In this document: piece by piece, positions 20,286-31,907 of the stretch
Numbering within the stretch: position 1 is the first letter of the stretch
How the letters are laid out: each line of letters opens with the position of its first letter
DNA from: Neoechinorhynchus agilis
Taxonomy: Eukaryota > Acanthocephala
Direction: 5' to 3'
NCBI GenBank assembly: GCA_051530055.1
Contig: JBMGUZ010000007.1
Coordinates: 1 to 64,000, forward strand
Length of the DNA: 64,000 nt
The notes under the pieces: generated by a model
Databases searched by the model: none
Seen by the model: the letters and a program-made list of their open reading frames with translations, nothing else
Told to the model about the DNA's origin: nothing
Position numbers and translations under genes: made by a program

Positions 20286-20607
20286 TTCTCGGATGTCATA
20301 ACCTGAAATGATTCTGAGGAAAGATATTATCTAAAGCCTCTTTTCCCAACACCCTCATGTTTATTCGAGATTTATTATCGAACGGAAAATGGGTGTTTTA
20401 TTTGTTTATTGCTTCAAATTTTCGACGCCTTGCGTCTTCGTCAGGAAGCTTTTCTTCGGTTGTCTGAAAAGGACCCTACAACCACAATTTCTACAATTTA
20501 TCGCTCCCTTTTCACACGAGCATAACACTCGTAATCCTAATTCGTTTCATCCTCCATCAACCTCGCACCTCTCTAAATCTACGCTCCTTTTTCTATGCTG
20601 CCAAATC
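20151..20607. repeat. 135-bp exact direct repeat flanking a 187-bp insert
   Basis: 20151-20285 and 20473-20607 are identical LINE 3' sequence. The insert (20286-20472) contains gacgccttgcgtcttcgtca, resembling a Penelope-type 3' tail. Confidence 0.75.
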
Positions 20608-20659
20608 AGGAAAGACCAACCTTACAAGCGCTCCTGTGAGCAATAAGCGTCAATTCCCA

Positions 20660-21450
20660 CAACCGGATATTCTCACCCGAACAAACCTCCCTCTACTGGA
20701 TAGTCCCACCCGAATAGACATCCCCCCGATCAGATATTACCACCAGAACAGACCTTCCAACCCAACCGAATATTCTCAAACGAACGGACACATTCTCACC
20801 CGAACAAACCTCCCTCGACTGGATAGTTCCTACCTGAATAAACATCCCTCCGACCAGATATTATCACCAGAACGGACATCCCTCGACTGCATATACCAAT
20901 ATTAACGGATGAAGACCCAAAGATACATGGCTCCTCCTAAACCTTTCTTTGTATTTTCAATAAACGTGTTATTATAAAGGCTAAATTCTTCAAAAATACG
21001 TGGACTGTTGTTGACGAATCATTTTATGCTAAATAAAATAAAAAACCACGATGGTTCTCAACTTTGCTTTTGTTTCTTGTCTTCTATTTAAAACATCAAG
21101 TCATGACGTGATGAGCAAAATGGTTTAATTTGTATACAAGAGCATTCGACGTACTTAGAGATTTCGAAACAGTAAACTCAAGGCGATTATTGTGCTAGAT
21201 AACCACTTTCAGTGTGGATATTATTCTTTTTTAGACCGTGCTCTTCATCTGAAACGGCCGCAAACTTAGTAACATGCGACATTTTTCTGAAGTTGGCTAG
21301 GAAAGTGTTAGAGTTGAAGCCGGATATTCTCGAACGTATTGACAAATTCTCACCCGAACGAACGTCGCCCGACTTTATGAGACATCCCTCCGACCAGATA
21401 TTATCACCGGAACCGACATAACTCGACTGGATATTATCATCCCAACGGGT
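20660..21450. repeat. Degenerate minisatellite-like repeat
   Basis: Blocks of the type tattctcacccgaac / catccctccgaccagatatta / tcaccagaacggac recur at about 20665-20760, 20775-20895 and 21320-21440. Two similar tails end in aataaacgtgtt(a/t)ttat (20960 and 21535). Confidence 0.55.
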
Positions 21451-21559
21451 GCGCTTTTTTTGGAACAACTGCGAACTCGAATGCTTACGAGGACCCAAAG
21501 GTAGATGGGCCCTCTTATTCTTTGTGTTTTAAACAATAAACGTGTTTTTATTATAACTT

Positions 21560-23180
21560 TCTTTTCGTATCTACCATATAAGAACTCATCATCGAATCCT
21601 TCCACCGGCCCTCCAAACTCAACCCAGACCTCATTTTTGCGAACACCCCAGAACATCCAATACATCCCAAAAAATCGAAAAGGAAGCGACTCCCCAACTT
21701 CTTTGACTACGTCAACTGCACCAGCACCCTAAAACCCATATATTTCAATCTCTACGTCCTTTCACATTAAAAACTCTCTTTCTCTAAAACAAGTAAATAA
21801 TTATCACTCAACACAAACAAAAAAACCCAATAAATCTGCCCGTCCAATGATAGTTGATCCACATCAATTCAAAATTCAAAACTCGCTCTTATCATTGCCG
21901 TACAAATTTTCGATTCACCCCCGGAATTCTCTCTTTGGGATAATCAATCCTTTTGATCGGCAACTTTTAACGATTCCTCCTTTAATTTACCACAATCGAC
22001 GTACAATGCAACCTCAATTTCCCTCATTCCCACCCCCGATTTACCAAAATCAGAAATCCCATTTGTAATCGTAATCTACTCCAATATTCGTAGCCTCCCT
22101 CCTAAACTAAATGAAATTCCACTCATTTCATCTACCTCAAAGGCGCTTACTTTCTTCAACTGCGATTCAGCCATCCTTCCCGGCGAAATGTTGGAATATT
22201 TCAGTGTTCCACATAACCTAATTGCCAGGATTCATAATACCCTTTTCTCGAAAGCTTTTTATTGCGATGATGATGCTGGCAAGACGTTTTATTACCCCGT
22301 TAACGGTGTTCCACAAGGATCGCAGATCTCCCCTATTTTATTCCTTTTAGCCTCTCAATACACTGTACAAAATTATCCTCTTAATTCATCTATGATTTGT
22401 TATGCAGATGAAATCAGTTTTGTGATGAAATCTCATAGGGCAGCCGGGCTGAAACTTTTAATGGAACAATCCATAGAGTATCTAAACACCATACTACCTC
22501 ACATAAATCTTTCTGCCATATATCATTGTCCTTGGGGTGAATTTGATTGTACGTTCGTGAATCCTGTCCCCGGTGTTGACGTTACTCATTTATTTGAGAA
22601 ATATTTCGCGAGGTTTTCCTTGCCTCTTCAGTCTCCATTGCTTGTAAGTTTTTAAATATTCGAGAAGCAATAGAGACTGAAGAGGCAAGGAAAACCTCGC
22701 GAAATATTTCTCAAATAAATGAGTAACGACAACACCGGGGACAGGATTCGCCAACGTACAATAAATCTTTCTCTTAATTTAATAAAAACAAAATTGATCA
22801 TTAAGACCCGCTCAAGCCGAATACGCAGAAACTTCGAACTATTCTTTTCTTCACTTTTATCCGACAATTCTCAATCCTTATCGAACAACTATTTTATGCC
22901 CAACAAGCTACGTATTCTCGGACACACGAGCACAGTCAATTTATCCCCTAGGACAGACATTACTCAAATGAAAAAACTTTTAAAAGTAGCCAAATCGAAA
23001 GCAACTCGTGCCTATAAATTGGGACTGATTTTTAATAACGCAAGAACTGTTTGGAAAACTTGGGTTATCTCCAGCCTTGTTTTTTTTCTCCCGAACACAA
23101 GTAACTTTTTATTCAAACGTTTTTCAGGCACATTGACTCATTGCCACAATCCTGGGTTTCCAAAGGATTTTTTGCCTGCG
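21560..23180 (+). mobile_element. Nested LINEs: family-1 5' part joined to a second LINE with RT
   Basis: 21560-22180 matches 12000-12620 of the family-1 LINE in reverse complement. From 22188 a different RT begins (NGVPQGSQISPILF, then CYADE in place of YADD), continuing after a fold-back to a thumb-like part (22745-23170, KLRILGHTSTVN). The copy is broken. Confidence 0.6.
22549..22759. repeat. 95-bp fold-back inside LINE
   Basis: 22549-22643 is nearly the exact reverse complement of 22665-22759, with a 21-nt spacer. Confidence 0.8.
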
Positions 23181-23259
23181 ACGTTGAGATCGATGGACAT
23201 CTAACATACACATCTGACACAAATATCCTCCGACGCTGATACGCTGAATAAATTCTCCT

Positions 23260-23545
23260 TGTTGTTGTGAGGTGTGTAAAAAAAGAACGTTTATTTGTTA
23301 GTTCTTATACAATCACCACCGTCCGCGAAATTGGAGCTTCTCTCCTTCCTCGGCTGTCGCTATCACGCTACCAACATTGCCTCGTTGTAATGCGAACGAG
23401 ATATTTTGTCGCAGGAATACACCTGCTCGTGCGTCGCCGGTCGTTTCTCTCAATTTCTTCGAGACATCCTGGAGCAGAGTGAGTTCCGAGCTACTAAGCG
23501 CTCCATACGTCTCTACTCCGAAGGGCAGAAATTCATTGGAATCTC
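23260..23545 (-). mobile_element. 3' end of restriction-like-endonuclease non-LTR element
   Basis: About 75-80% similar by eye to 38175-38400 (the 3' part of the copy next to the centre). Inserted in family-1 LINE sequence, which resumes at 23546-23800. Confidence 0.6.
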
Positions 23546-24180
23546 CAACCGTGGCCCACTATGGATATTCCCCCATCTTGAAACTCCTTCAAAAGCAAAC
23601 ATCTAAAGCCCATCGCAATAACCACCCAGACTTTCCCCGTTTACAATTAGCACTGGCTAACAAAATACTTGTTACCCGCAAAAACTTCCTTTCCTCCCTT
23701 TCCTCTAAAATTCATTACCCGGATCCCTTCCCCAAATTGCCCTCCACTGAATTAAAACAGGTTCTAGATTCCATTAATCAGAACCTCGCCTAAAGGACAC
23801 TATGTTGAATTTTAAAAGTAGATTCAATATTGAGGGAATAATGTAAGCAGCGAAATAATCGACTCATGGACTTTAGTTGCCTATTGATGGCAAATAAACC
23901 ATCAAATTAATTGTAATAAGAACAGGAATGACATTTATTCCATGTATATTTTGGTTTTCTAAGGTGGGATCGTCATCCCAAACTAAGTTTGTTTCGTGAC
24001 AACAAAAAAGGTTGAAAACTACTAGTAATGTCGAATCAAGGTTATACCGATAATCATATGAAGATTCGTTACGCTCGTCAAAATCCTCGGTGTTGTTCCG
24101 TGAAGGTGACCGATAAAATGCCCTCTTATATCCGGATGTTTGAATATAATTTATATTTCCTAATTTTCCATTATTAATCA

Positions 24181-24616
24181 TTTCTAGGAATTTTACTTTA
24201 CTCGACTGAAGGCAGTAACGCTCAGAACATTTTGCAATAAAAAAGTTAAAAATCGTTTATCACATAATTTAAGTTTATAAAACGTCTCAATGTTCTATTC
24301 CTCCTGGCGTTATTCTTTAAATTTCATCTATATTTACAAACCAGCTCTTCGTATGATACAGCTTTCATTTTCGCCAACTTTGCTCCTAAAGATCACGCCC
24401 TTCCGCTTCTTCGTACCAGATTTGAATTTTTCATTAGTTATTTTACCGTGTAACATTTTCTCTTAACTTAATAAGACTTTATATATTAAGATCGAAAAAA
24501 TCGTTCTATTCTGCAAGACCTCTTACTTTTGATGGAAACGGACAGATTTCGTTTGCAACTAAAATACGCCTTTCGTTTCGATACAAAACTGACTCTCGCG
24601 CACGAATACTACCTAA
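24181..24616. other. No supported gene
   Basis: AT-rich. A 102-codon minus-strand frame ends just to the left (23873-24181) and has no recognisable domain. Confidence 0.3.
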
Positions 24617-25201
24617 ATGCAGATCATTATTGTAAAACTAACATCAATTGTCCTTTTTTTAAGTTTTACTGGCAAGCCGGTATTGTTATCATCATTCAAT
24701 TTTAGTCAATCCCTTTCTTGTCCGACTTAGTTTTTTAGGCATAAAGCCAAACCAATTACATCAGAGAAGTGATATAACCACATAGTCTCTAATGCACGGT
24801 TAAAAGTTTGTACATCGGATCCTCAGATACCTCCAGGAGGCGGGACTCATCAGTGAGTTTCCTCCCTTCAGCGATATTTCGTCCCCTCCAATGACGCACA
24901 GCCAAAGGGGACGAAATACCTCGTTGAAGGGAGGAAACTCACTGATGAGTCCCGCCTCCTGGAGGTATCTGAGGATCCGGAGGAATGTACAAACTCTTAA
25001 CCGTGCATTAGAGACTATGTGGTTATATCACTTCTCTGATGTAATTGGTTTGGCTTTATGCCTAAATAAAAAAGCCGGACAAGAAAGGGATTGACTAAAA
25101 TTGAATTATCAATTGTCCTTATCACGGCGCTCGGCGTCCATTTATATTTTAAAGACTCCTGCAGTGACAACGACTTGCGACAACCAATGCTTAAAGATTG
25201 A
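24617..25201 (+). pseudogene. Short signal-peptide-like reading frame split by a retroposon
   Basis: Removing the retroposon and one target-site copy (24654-25118) leaves 39 codons from ATG 24617 to TGA 25199-25201. It starts MQIIIVKLTSIVLITALGVH, a good secretion leader, followed by a cysteine-containing part. A second open frame continues to 25430. Whether this was a gene exon is an inference; the clean frame across the restored site is the only evidence. Confidence 0.35.
24654..25107 (-). mobile_element. Hammerhead-bearing retroposon, inverted dimer with 11-bp target-site duplication
   Basis: Two copies of the retroposon lie head to head (minus copy 24654-24885, plus copy about 24889-25107). 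The sequence atcaattgtcc flanks the whole at 24643-24653 and 25108-25118. On the minus strand the element ends in a short poly(A) at the left border, as for target-primed retroposition. The plus copy lacks the last about 40 bp. Hammerhead cores: minus 24822-24885, plus 24908-24973. Confidence 0.75.
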
Positions 25202-25439
25202 AAGGAGTCGAACGGCTGCAATCGATTCCATAAATCCATTCAGAACAAATCAATACGACCTCGTAAATCAGGAAAAGATCACTACATCGCTGCCACTTTT
25301 AAACAACTTAGCCGCTATTGGCGAAGTGGACTATTTTTCAGGTCTCGAAATATCTCAAAATCATGCTATTGCAAAAAAAAGGTGGAATTTTGATTTGACC
25401 AAGTTCAAACATTATTGCCTAAATTTCTAAAGATTCTTA

Positions 25440-26000
25440 ATGTTTGTGGTGATTGGATATAGGCGTATAACGCCCAAAAATTTAGAATTCTAGAACGGAA
25501 CTAATATCAATTTTTCGCCCCCACTTGAAACTGACGTCTAAAAGGCCATTTTGTAAAATTTTTAGGAAATTTGCATTATTTAATAGATCGGATAAGAAGA
25601 AGTATCGACAGCGTAACCTTTTTTCCGTCAAGCAATGAGCAGAGCTTTTGAAAGTTCGCAGTAAGCTGTTTTCCCAACGAACAATATTGAATGTTGATTT
25701 TATTTAGATTCAAGCGCTTCTAGGAAAGGAATTTTAAGTGAGATGCTTTACTACCATTGAACAATTTTGTATAGTGGATTGAAACTTTAAACATTGGTGT
25801 ACTTAAGTTGGTTTTCAATAAGAAGATTCATGCTTGAGAGTATGATTTTAAGGAAGATCCAAATAAAAACATTAAATTTAAAATTTTAAATATTATAACC
25901 ATAGAAACAACGTTTTAAGTAGATGCTTTGTTCATCAACGAGGTTGTTAATACGATAAAATGGGCCAGAAGCCTGGGATTCCTCAGATAATTGTAAGAAA
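25440..26000. other. No supported gene
   Basis: AT-rich intergenic sequence. Confidence 0.3.
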
Positions 26001-26042
26001 TTCGGACACTTGTACGTTCGCCCACATTTGTTCGTTAAGGTA

Positions 26043-26612
26043 ATGTCTGCAATTCGCCAACCGTTCGTCAATTATACAATGACCCGTCATATCAATTCAT
26101 GTGGTGGAAGGTACAATAACTACAAGGATTATGTTTATCAGTACCATCAATTGTACAAGCTAATGGCGGAAGGTATTTCCAAGCTACAAACGGAATGTAA
26201 TAAACTGAAGGGAGTATGCGGGTTGGCAGTGCTCAAAAACAACAAAAGACGGACTAAAAAGCAAAAGAAAACGTATAAGGCGAAAATCTATAAGAAAATT
26301 TTAAAATTATTGCTACGGTATATCCACGAATTTAAAAACATTCCCTACCTGCGCGCTCCAAACAATTACTTAATGGAAAAACGGAAAATGAAAAAGCGTT
26401 GTGACAAATACGAACGAGGAATGGAAATTGTTTTATGGAAAATGACAGAAGACTATCCCAAATTTTATAATTTTATGGGCGAAACAGAAGCACTCCTTCA
26501 GGAGCTAAAGACGAAGAATCTGAAGCATTTTAGCAAAAAGAAAGTCCAGAAAAATATTTCCCGGGTACTTAAGAAATTCCTAAAAAACTCTGGAGCCATG
26601 CCTCAGCGGTAG
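26043..26612 (+). CDS. Unknown lysine-rich protein, left arm
   Basis: 189 aa from the first ATG; about a dozen upstream codons are open without an ATG, so an upstream exon is possible. Rich in Lys and Tyr, with a very basic patch (KNNKRRTKKQKKTYKAKIYKK, from about residue 65) and predicted helices, but no signal peptide or recognised domain. Four cysteines lie in the first 65 residues. It converges on the PHAX-like gene, with 214 bp between stop codons and an AATAAA-type signal at 26639. Identical copy in the right arm (56566-57135, minus). Confidence 0.55.
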   Translation: MSAIRQPFVNYTMTRHINSCGGRYNNYKDYVYQYHQLYKLMAEGISKLQTECNKLKGVCGLAVLKNNKRRTKKQKKTYKAKIYKKILKLLLRYIHEFKNIPYLRAPNNYLMEKRKMKKRCDKYERGMEIVLWKMTEDYPKFYNFMGETEALLQELKTKNLKHFSKKKVQKNISRVLKKFLKNSGAMPQR

Positions 26613-26826
26613 CCCATTATTAATCTTATTTTTAAAGAAAATAAAATGGTTAAATTTCGAACGAGATAGGTAATTTCACACATGCCAAACTTAACTTATA
26701 ATAAAGAATTTAATATAAAAATATACGAGAACGACATACAAAAAATTATCATCAAATGAATTATATAAATACTGGTGCTTTGATAACCAATGATGTTTCA
26801 AGCACTCAAACAGGACTTTGCGCTTA

Positions 26827-27483
26827 TTACTCATCCGGACTATCCACTTCCATTTCTTCACCTGAATCTCTAGTGTTAGCATCGGCGATATCGCCAATAT
26901 CGAATCTAGACAATGCGAGACGTTCGATTTCAGAATCAGCTGAATTCTGCGATGATTTATTGGCATTATTTCCATTCATCTTGAGATCATCATTAGCGAA
27001 GATCTTTGTACGAGCTTTCTGGGATATTCTTTTCGTATTAGACATCAAAAAGAGAAAAACTCCACCAGGAGTCCGCTGTCTGCTTTTATTTATCGTAAGC
27101 ATTCCTCCCTTTTCTTGAATTTCGTTTGTTTTTGCCAGCAGCTTCTCACAAACTTTTACTCCCCCAAATCTTACACATCGTTCAATTAATGAGTGATTTG
27201 GTTCATTGAGTTCATCAATAATCTTCTTGCACAGCAATTGTTTTTGTTGAAAATTCCCTTTGTTCTTACATCGAAGGTCCGAATAACTAACGATTGGGCG
27301 GTTGTCGTGAACATTAAAATCTTGAAATCTCGGCAAATTGTCATAGTCCTTCCAAGTGGCATGGCGAACGCTCACTTTGAGAAGATCCATTCGATTTGTC
27401 GTGTTCTCAACGGCTTCTCGTTCGAGGACGTCCCGCCAAACGCTGTTCAGTTGTCTTTTGGTTTTCTCATCGTTGGAGGACAT
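26827..27483 (-). CDS. PHAX: PHAX-like RNA export adaptor, left arm
   Basis: 218 aa. Residues 86-162 match the PHAX RNA-binding domain (RNA_GG_bind): KKIIDELNEPN, a helical stretch, EKGGMLTINKSRQRTPGGVF at 124-143, then a short helix ending in KIF. PHAX binds capped pre-snRNA and bridges the cap-binding complex to CRM1 for nuclear export. An N-terminal VWRDVLEREAVE resembles the NES-containing region of PHAX. At 218 aa it is much shorter than the human protein (394 aa), and the acidic C-terminus (GEEMEVDSPDE) fits the family. Intronless as read; an upstream exon cannot be excluded. Confidence 0.8.
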   Translation of the reverse strand: MSSNDEKTKRQLNSVWRDVLEREAVENTTNRMDLLKVSVRHATWKDYDNLPRFQDFNVHDNRPIVSYSDLRCKNKGNFQQKQLLCKKIIDELNEPNHSLIERCVRFGGVKVCEKLLAKTNEIQEKGGMLTINKSRQRTPGGVFLFLMSNTKRISQKARTKIFANDDLKMNGNNANKSSQNSADSEIERLALSRFDIGDIADANTRDSGEEMEVDSPDE

Positions 27484-27570
27484 CTTAAGCCTTCAAAAAG
27501 GGACGCATTTTCCTCGGATTACGACGACAAAGTCACACACTCGTTAGGAAATAAATTTAGAATTATTTAA

Positions 27571-28680
27571 AGCTTTTATAAGAAGAAGGAATAGTAAGAA
27601 AACTTTCAACTTTAAGTATGGATTCCTTAATATTCTCGAAAGGAATTACAAATTTACGATAATCCACCGATTTTCCTTAGGAGACCACAAAGATTTTATG
27701 TCGATAACCTTTTCCTAGCAATAAGTTGCGTTTTCAAAAACAAAATAGATCCAAATGGTAAATAGCGAGTAGTAAACACTTCGTTTTGTTTAAAGTAAGG
27801 AAAAAGAGAGAGCCGAAATTGTCAATTAACTAAAGAAATTAATCTGATCAGCTGATGAGATTCATCGAGGGAGATCAATTGTGTCAGTTGAATACAAAAA
27901 GCAGATTCGATTCAAACAAACAGAATAAATAGTCGACATGTTTGAGCTTTCAAAAAGACCACCAAATTCGGAAATCGACATCGGGCTGAGAAGAGCGCGG
28001 AAAACGTTTGCTCATAAAATCATAATGCTTAAGTACGGAGATCCAATAAAGAAAGACTTTCCAAGTCAGCAATTTAGAGGAAAATCTTTTAAATATCAAG
28101 GAAAATAAAAAAATGAACGCCATTTGTAGGATATTACAAGTGCATTTATACAGGACAAACAAATAATACGACGCTTTATTTAAATATTTGAATAACAGCC
28201 TTTTGTCAGTTCGATTTGATCCACTTTTTCTTAACCATCGGTATTCTCTTTTGCACGATATTTATTATAGATACAATTTTTTATTGTTTAAAGATTGAAT
28301 TGTTGACTCAATTTTTGTGCACCGTAAAAACCTTTTTTTATTGCCGTTATTGGCTCGTAATTTGCCAAGAACGTATCAATCCGCGAAATAAAAATATTTT
28401 TTACATTTTTATTGATCTACTGTCGTTCAGTAAAAAGTTCAATGTAATCGCGTAAAGAATTCAACGTTATCGCTTCAATTGCGAAAGTTCAATTCTTTTA
28501 ATTTTCATAAAGTCCGAATGAAGCACAAGGATGCGATTATTCTTAAAATCTTGTAAAATATTATTTATACAAGCACATTTTATTTAAAAAAAGCACAAGT
28601 AACCGAAATTCGTACTTTAAGTATCCGGTAAATCTTGTAAATTTTAAACAACTTTGATCGGTGTTGTTTTCCACTCTTTA
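27571..28680. other. Intergenic, no gene seen
   Basis: AT-rich; the 70-80-codon frames here look random. Confidence 0.35.
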
Positions 28681-29595
28681 ATCCAAATCAATTCGCATTT
28701 GGAGGATTGAGCAGTGGAGACGAAGGAGCGAAGGTAGAGATTTTAGCGAGGAACTAAAAGGATGGAAAATGTAGTTGGGGCGACGCAAGTGTTGTAAGTG
28801 TGGGAACGAAGAGAATGAATTGAGTACTTTTGAAAGATTAAAGAGTATGAGTTCGGCGGAGAAGATTAGAGCGCACCTCTCTTGTTAATTGTATTAATTT
28901 TTTTGAATAGTTTAGAAGAACAACTTCAAAACGTTGGATATGCGCGTAGATGAGCGTTCGAAGGATGGCCGACATAAAAGTACTTAAAGTCTTTGGATGA
29001 TAATCCAAGGAATCGAAGGCGTTTAAGAAGATAGAGTTTAATGGGCCCTTTGTGCAACGAAATTGATGTGTGCTTGTCCTACTTTAGATTTTCTTGAAAA
29101 TAAAGACCAAGTATACGAACAGAGGAGACGCGATTGATAGAAAAACGAAGAAGTTGCTGATCGGAAAGGCTATTTGAGATTGAGGGGGCGATTTCCAAGC
29201 ACTTAGTTAAGGGTAAGACAATGCTTGAATGTGAGAAATCTCGTTAGAAGTAATTGAGAATCGATGAATGTGTAATGATTGTAAGATCATCAGCATAAAA
29301 AGAAGTATTTAGAATAAGAAGAGGATGGAATAAGATCGTTCAGGAAAATGCTGAAGAGAATAGAGGAGAGAACGGTCCTTCGGGGATTCCCTTTTTGATT
29401 GCTAGGGTATTCGAGGCGATGCTCCCTATTTCGATGATTTGTAATCGATTGTTTAGGAAGGATTTCAACCATTTAATTTGCCAGGCGGCAAGGCCAAATT
29501 TAGAGCGTGTATCAAGGCGAAGATTGTGATCGACGGAATCAAAAGCTATGGTGCTGAAGTCTTAATCATCAACCTTTGAGAGATTAAATCTCCGC
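28680..29595 (-). mobile_element. LINE RT fragment
   Basis: The minus strand near 29290-29480 encodes the RT turn NQKGNPRR..LSSILFSIFLNDL, and 29520-29560 an 'SIAFDSVDHN'-like motif. Frames are broken. Confidence 0.5.
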
Positions 29596-29825
29596 TTTTA
29601 CTTCGTATTTCCATTCTCGCGCCTGGAAAAATCCCTTTAGATGAGGTGAGGTTACCTTGCTAAATATTTAAAATAAATCGAGTATTTTTTGCCCAAAATT
29701 ATGTTCACCACAGGTCTAAATAGAGAAGAGAGTTTTCAGAATGTCCATTCTCATGTTCCTTTAACATTTTGTATACGACGTTAAGGAGATATTATAAAAA
29801 GACATCGACACTTCACTTTAAATTC

Positions 29826-31745
29826 TTAGAGATCGTAAATTAGTTCAATATTTGTATTATTCATTTCAATTGTTTGTAAAGATTGATGATCCTTGAAAGG
29901 TTTACTGTAAAATTCGCGTATCGGGTTGCCGGAAATATTAAGAATTTTTAGATTGCCGAGATCAGTCAAGTGATGGGATGGAAATATCGAGAATCCATTG
30001 TTTGCAATGCCAAGATAAAAGAGTCGATCAAGACCGTAAAACATGTTGATAACGTCTAAATCTTTCAATTGATTATTAGCGAGGTCGAGCATTCTTAACC
30101 GAGGAGTATTTCTAAACGCCCGAGGAGCTATTTTCTGAATCCGATTAAACTGAAGACAAAGAAATTCAAGAGTTCTCAAGTCTTCGAAATCGTCGTAAGT
30201 AATTTCCGATATCTGATTATAACTCAAATCGATTGAGGACGCATTACCACGGATAAAGAGTCGAACATCTTGTATTCGTATAAGGTATTTCCAGCTAAGT
30301 AAAGTAAAATTCGTTGTTTCCTCAAGAACCGCAACAAAATCGTATACACCAGCAGCTACTCGTGTCGGTTCGGGCATAAATTTGGAAAGAGCACGCATTG
30401 AAAAATATGTATCCGTAGACTTTTTAGCGATATCGTATATTAGAATATAAAAAAAGGGATTATTTTTTACCAAACAATAATCGATCGTTTTTGAACCCAG
30501 TGCATATACATCAATGCCGGTCATCGAGTTATTTGATACGTCCAGGTACCGTAAATGTTTAACGTTTTTAAAAACATCATCATCGAAAAAATAAAAATTA
30601 GTATTTGATAATATGAGTTTTTGAAGTAATTCGTTGTTTCGAAAAATTCCCGTCGGAAGCGAGATCAAAAGGAAATTTTGCCCGAGATTAAGTACTTCAA
30701 GTTTTTTCAGCGGAAAAAATGCATTCTTGGGTATCTGCACGATTCTGTTCCATGACAGATCCAATTTGGTAACATTTGTCCACGAATCGAAGTTGTTATG
30801 CTCAATTATATGTAAATGATTTCTTTTTAGAATTAACTTTTTCGTCCGATTGTTTCCACGTGGCACTTCTTCAAGATTTGAGCCGAAAATCTTCACAGCT
30901 TTGACTTCTGGCATTCTGGCTAGAATCGTTGAATTCAAACTGTGAGCGATTCCACCGTGTACAATAAATTTCTTCAATTTTTCGAATTGAAATTCCTCTT
31001 TGAACAATTTATTTAAATCTCCTCGGTATGAAAGTTCCAGGATTGTAAGATTCTTAGATTTAGCCAGGCGACTCAAATTTATCTCATTTAAAGGATTATA
31101 TATTATCTGTAAATTTTCCAGTCTATCAAAATTGAATTGACCGGTTAACAAGAATTGTTCAATTAAATTATTGGACAAGTCTAAAACCTTCAAACTTTTC
31201 ATCTGCTCGACAACATTGAGGCAATCATTACTTAAATTATTACGCGACAAGTAAAGTGATTGAAGATTGCAGAGATCCACGTGCATATTCAAGCCCAAGC
31301 GCCACAAATTATTTTCACTCAAATCGAGATCGATCAAATTGTCAAAACCTTCAAACGCATCATCTTCGATATATCCAAATCTTGCGTTTTGGATTTGAAG
31401 TCTTCTACAATGCCTGAATTTATACATGAGAAATTTCGTGATGGTAATAATCACATATTGATTTCTCCAACAATATAAAGATACGTCCCTAACATTTGTA
31501 AGGATGTGACCGCGGCTGCTTACAATGTCGTCGAAAAAAGCAAATTCTATAGTTATTCGATTGATCGTTTTATTTCCTCTTATACTGCTCAAAACACTTG
31601 ATAATGATTTGCTTGATATCGCTGTTGAGCACGCAATGTATACTTCATCGTATTTTGGGTATTGAAGTGTACAGCGATTTAGTCCATTAGTTCCATAACA
31701 AAAGTTTAATCCGAGGATTAGAACGAGCAGATTTTTAACCGCCAT
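29826..31745 (-). CDS. Secreted leucine-rich-repeat protein, left arm
   Basis: 639 aa in one exon, starting at ATG 31745, the first ATG in frame and followed at once by a signal peptide (MAVKNLLVLILGLNFCYG). About 20 LRRs follow in two blocks (for example LIDLDLSENNLWRLGLN, LKVLDLSNNLIEQF, LEFLCLQFNRIQKI, LRMLDLANNQLKDL), separated by a less regular stretch around residues 440-510. The protein ends in the last LRR without transmembrane helix, cysteine cap or intracellular domain, so it looks like a soluble, Toll/chaoptin-like ectodomain. Ligand unknown. Identical copy in the right arm. Confidence 0.85.
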   Translation of the reverse strand: MAVKNLLVLILGLNFCYGTNGLNRCTLQYPKYDEVYIACSTAISSKSLSSVLSSIRGNKTINRITIEFAFFDDIVSSRGHILTNVRDVSLYCWRNQYVIITITKFLMYKFRHCRRLQIQNARFGYIEDDAFEGFDNLIDLDLSENNLWRLGLNMHVDLCNLQSLYLSRNNLSNDCLNVVEQMKSLKVLDLSNNLIEQFLLTGQFNFDRLENLQIIYNPLNEINLSRLAKSKNLTILELSYRGDLNKLFKEEFQFEKLKKFIVHGGIAHSLNSTILARMPEVKAVKIFGSNLEEVPRGNNRTKKLILKRNHLHIIEHNNFDSWTNVTKLDLSWNRIVQIPKNAFFPLKKLEVLNLGQNFLLISLPTGIFRNNELLQKLILSNTNFYFFDDDVFKNVKHLRYLDVSNNSMTGIDVYALGSKTIDYCLVKNNPFFYILIYDIAKKSTDTYFSMRALSKFMPEPTRVAAGVYDFVAVLEETTNFTLLSWKYLIRIQDVRLFIRGNASSIDLSYNQISEITYDDFEDLRTLEFLCLQFNRIQKIAPRAFRNTPRLRMLDLANNQLKDLDVINMFYGLDRLFYLGIANNGFSIFPSHHLTDLGNLKILNISGNPIREFYSKPFKDHQSLQTIEMNNTNIELIYDL

Positions 31746-31907
31746 TTTAGTTGAAGGGAGATACAAGACTTTCTTTTCGTTTAATTTTATATGCAAGTTG
31801 AATTTAAAGCCTCAAATCTTATGAATCACTAGTCAACTGCATTTTCTAGGGTTTCATCCCTTTTTTTGTCTTAGTTAAAAGTCAAAAAAGCATTACATCA
31901 TTTCTTA

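Noticed and set aside
20636-20905. 89-codon frame rich in Pro, Thr and Arg
   Set aside because: Coincides with the degenerate minisatellite; not gene-like.
23873-24181. 102-codon minus-strand frame, mirrored at 58997-59305
   Set aside because: Starts with ATG but has no recognisable domain, no leader and no upstream signals; mirror identity is explained by the palindrome.
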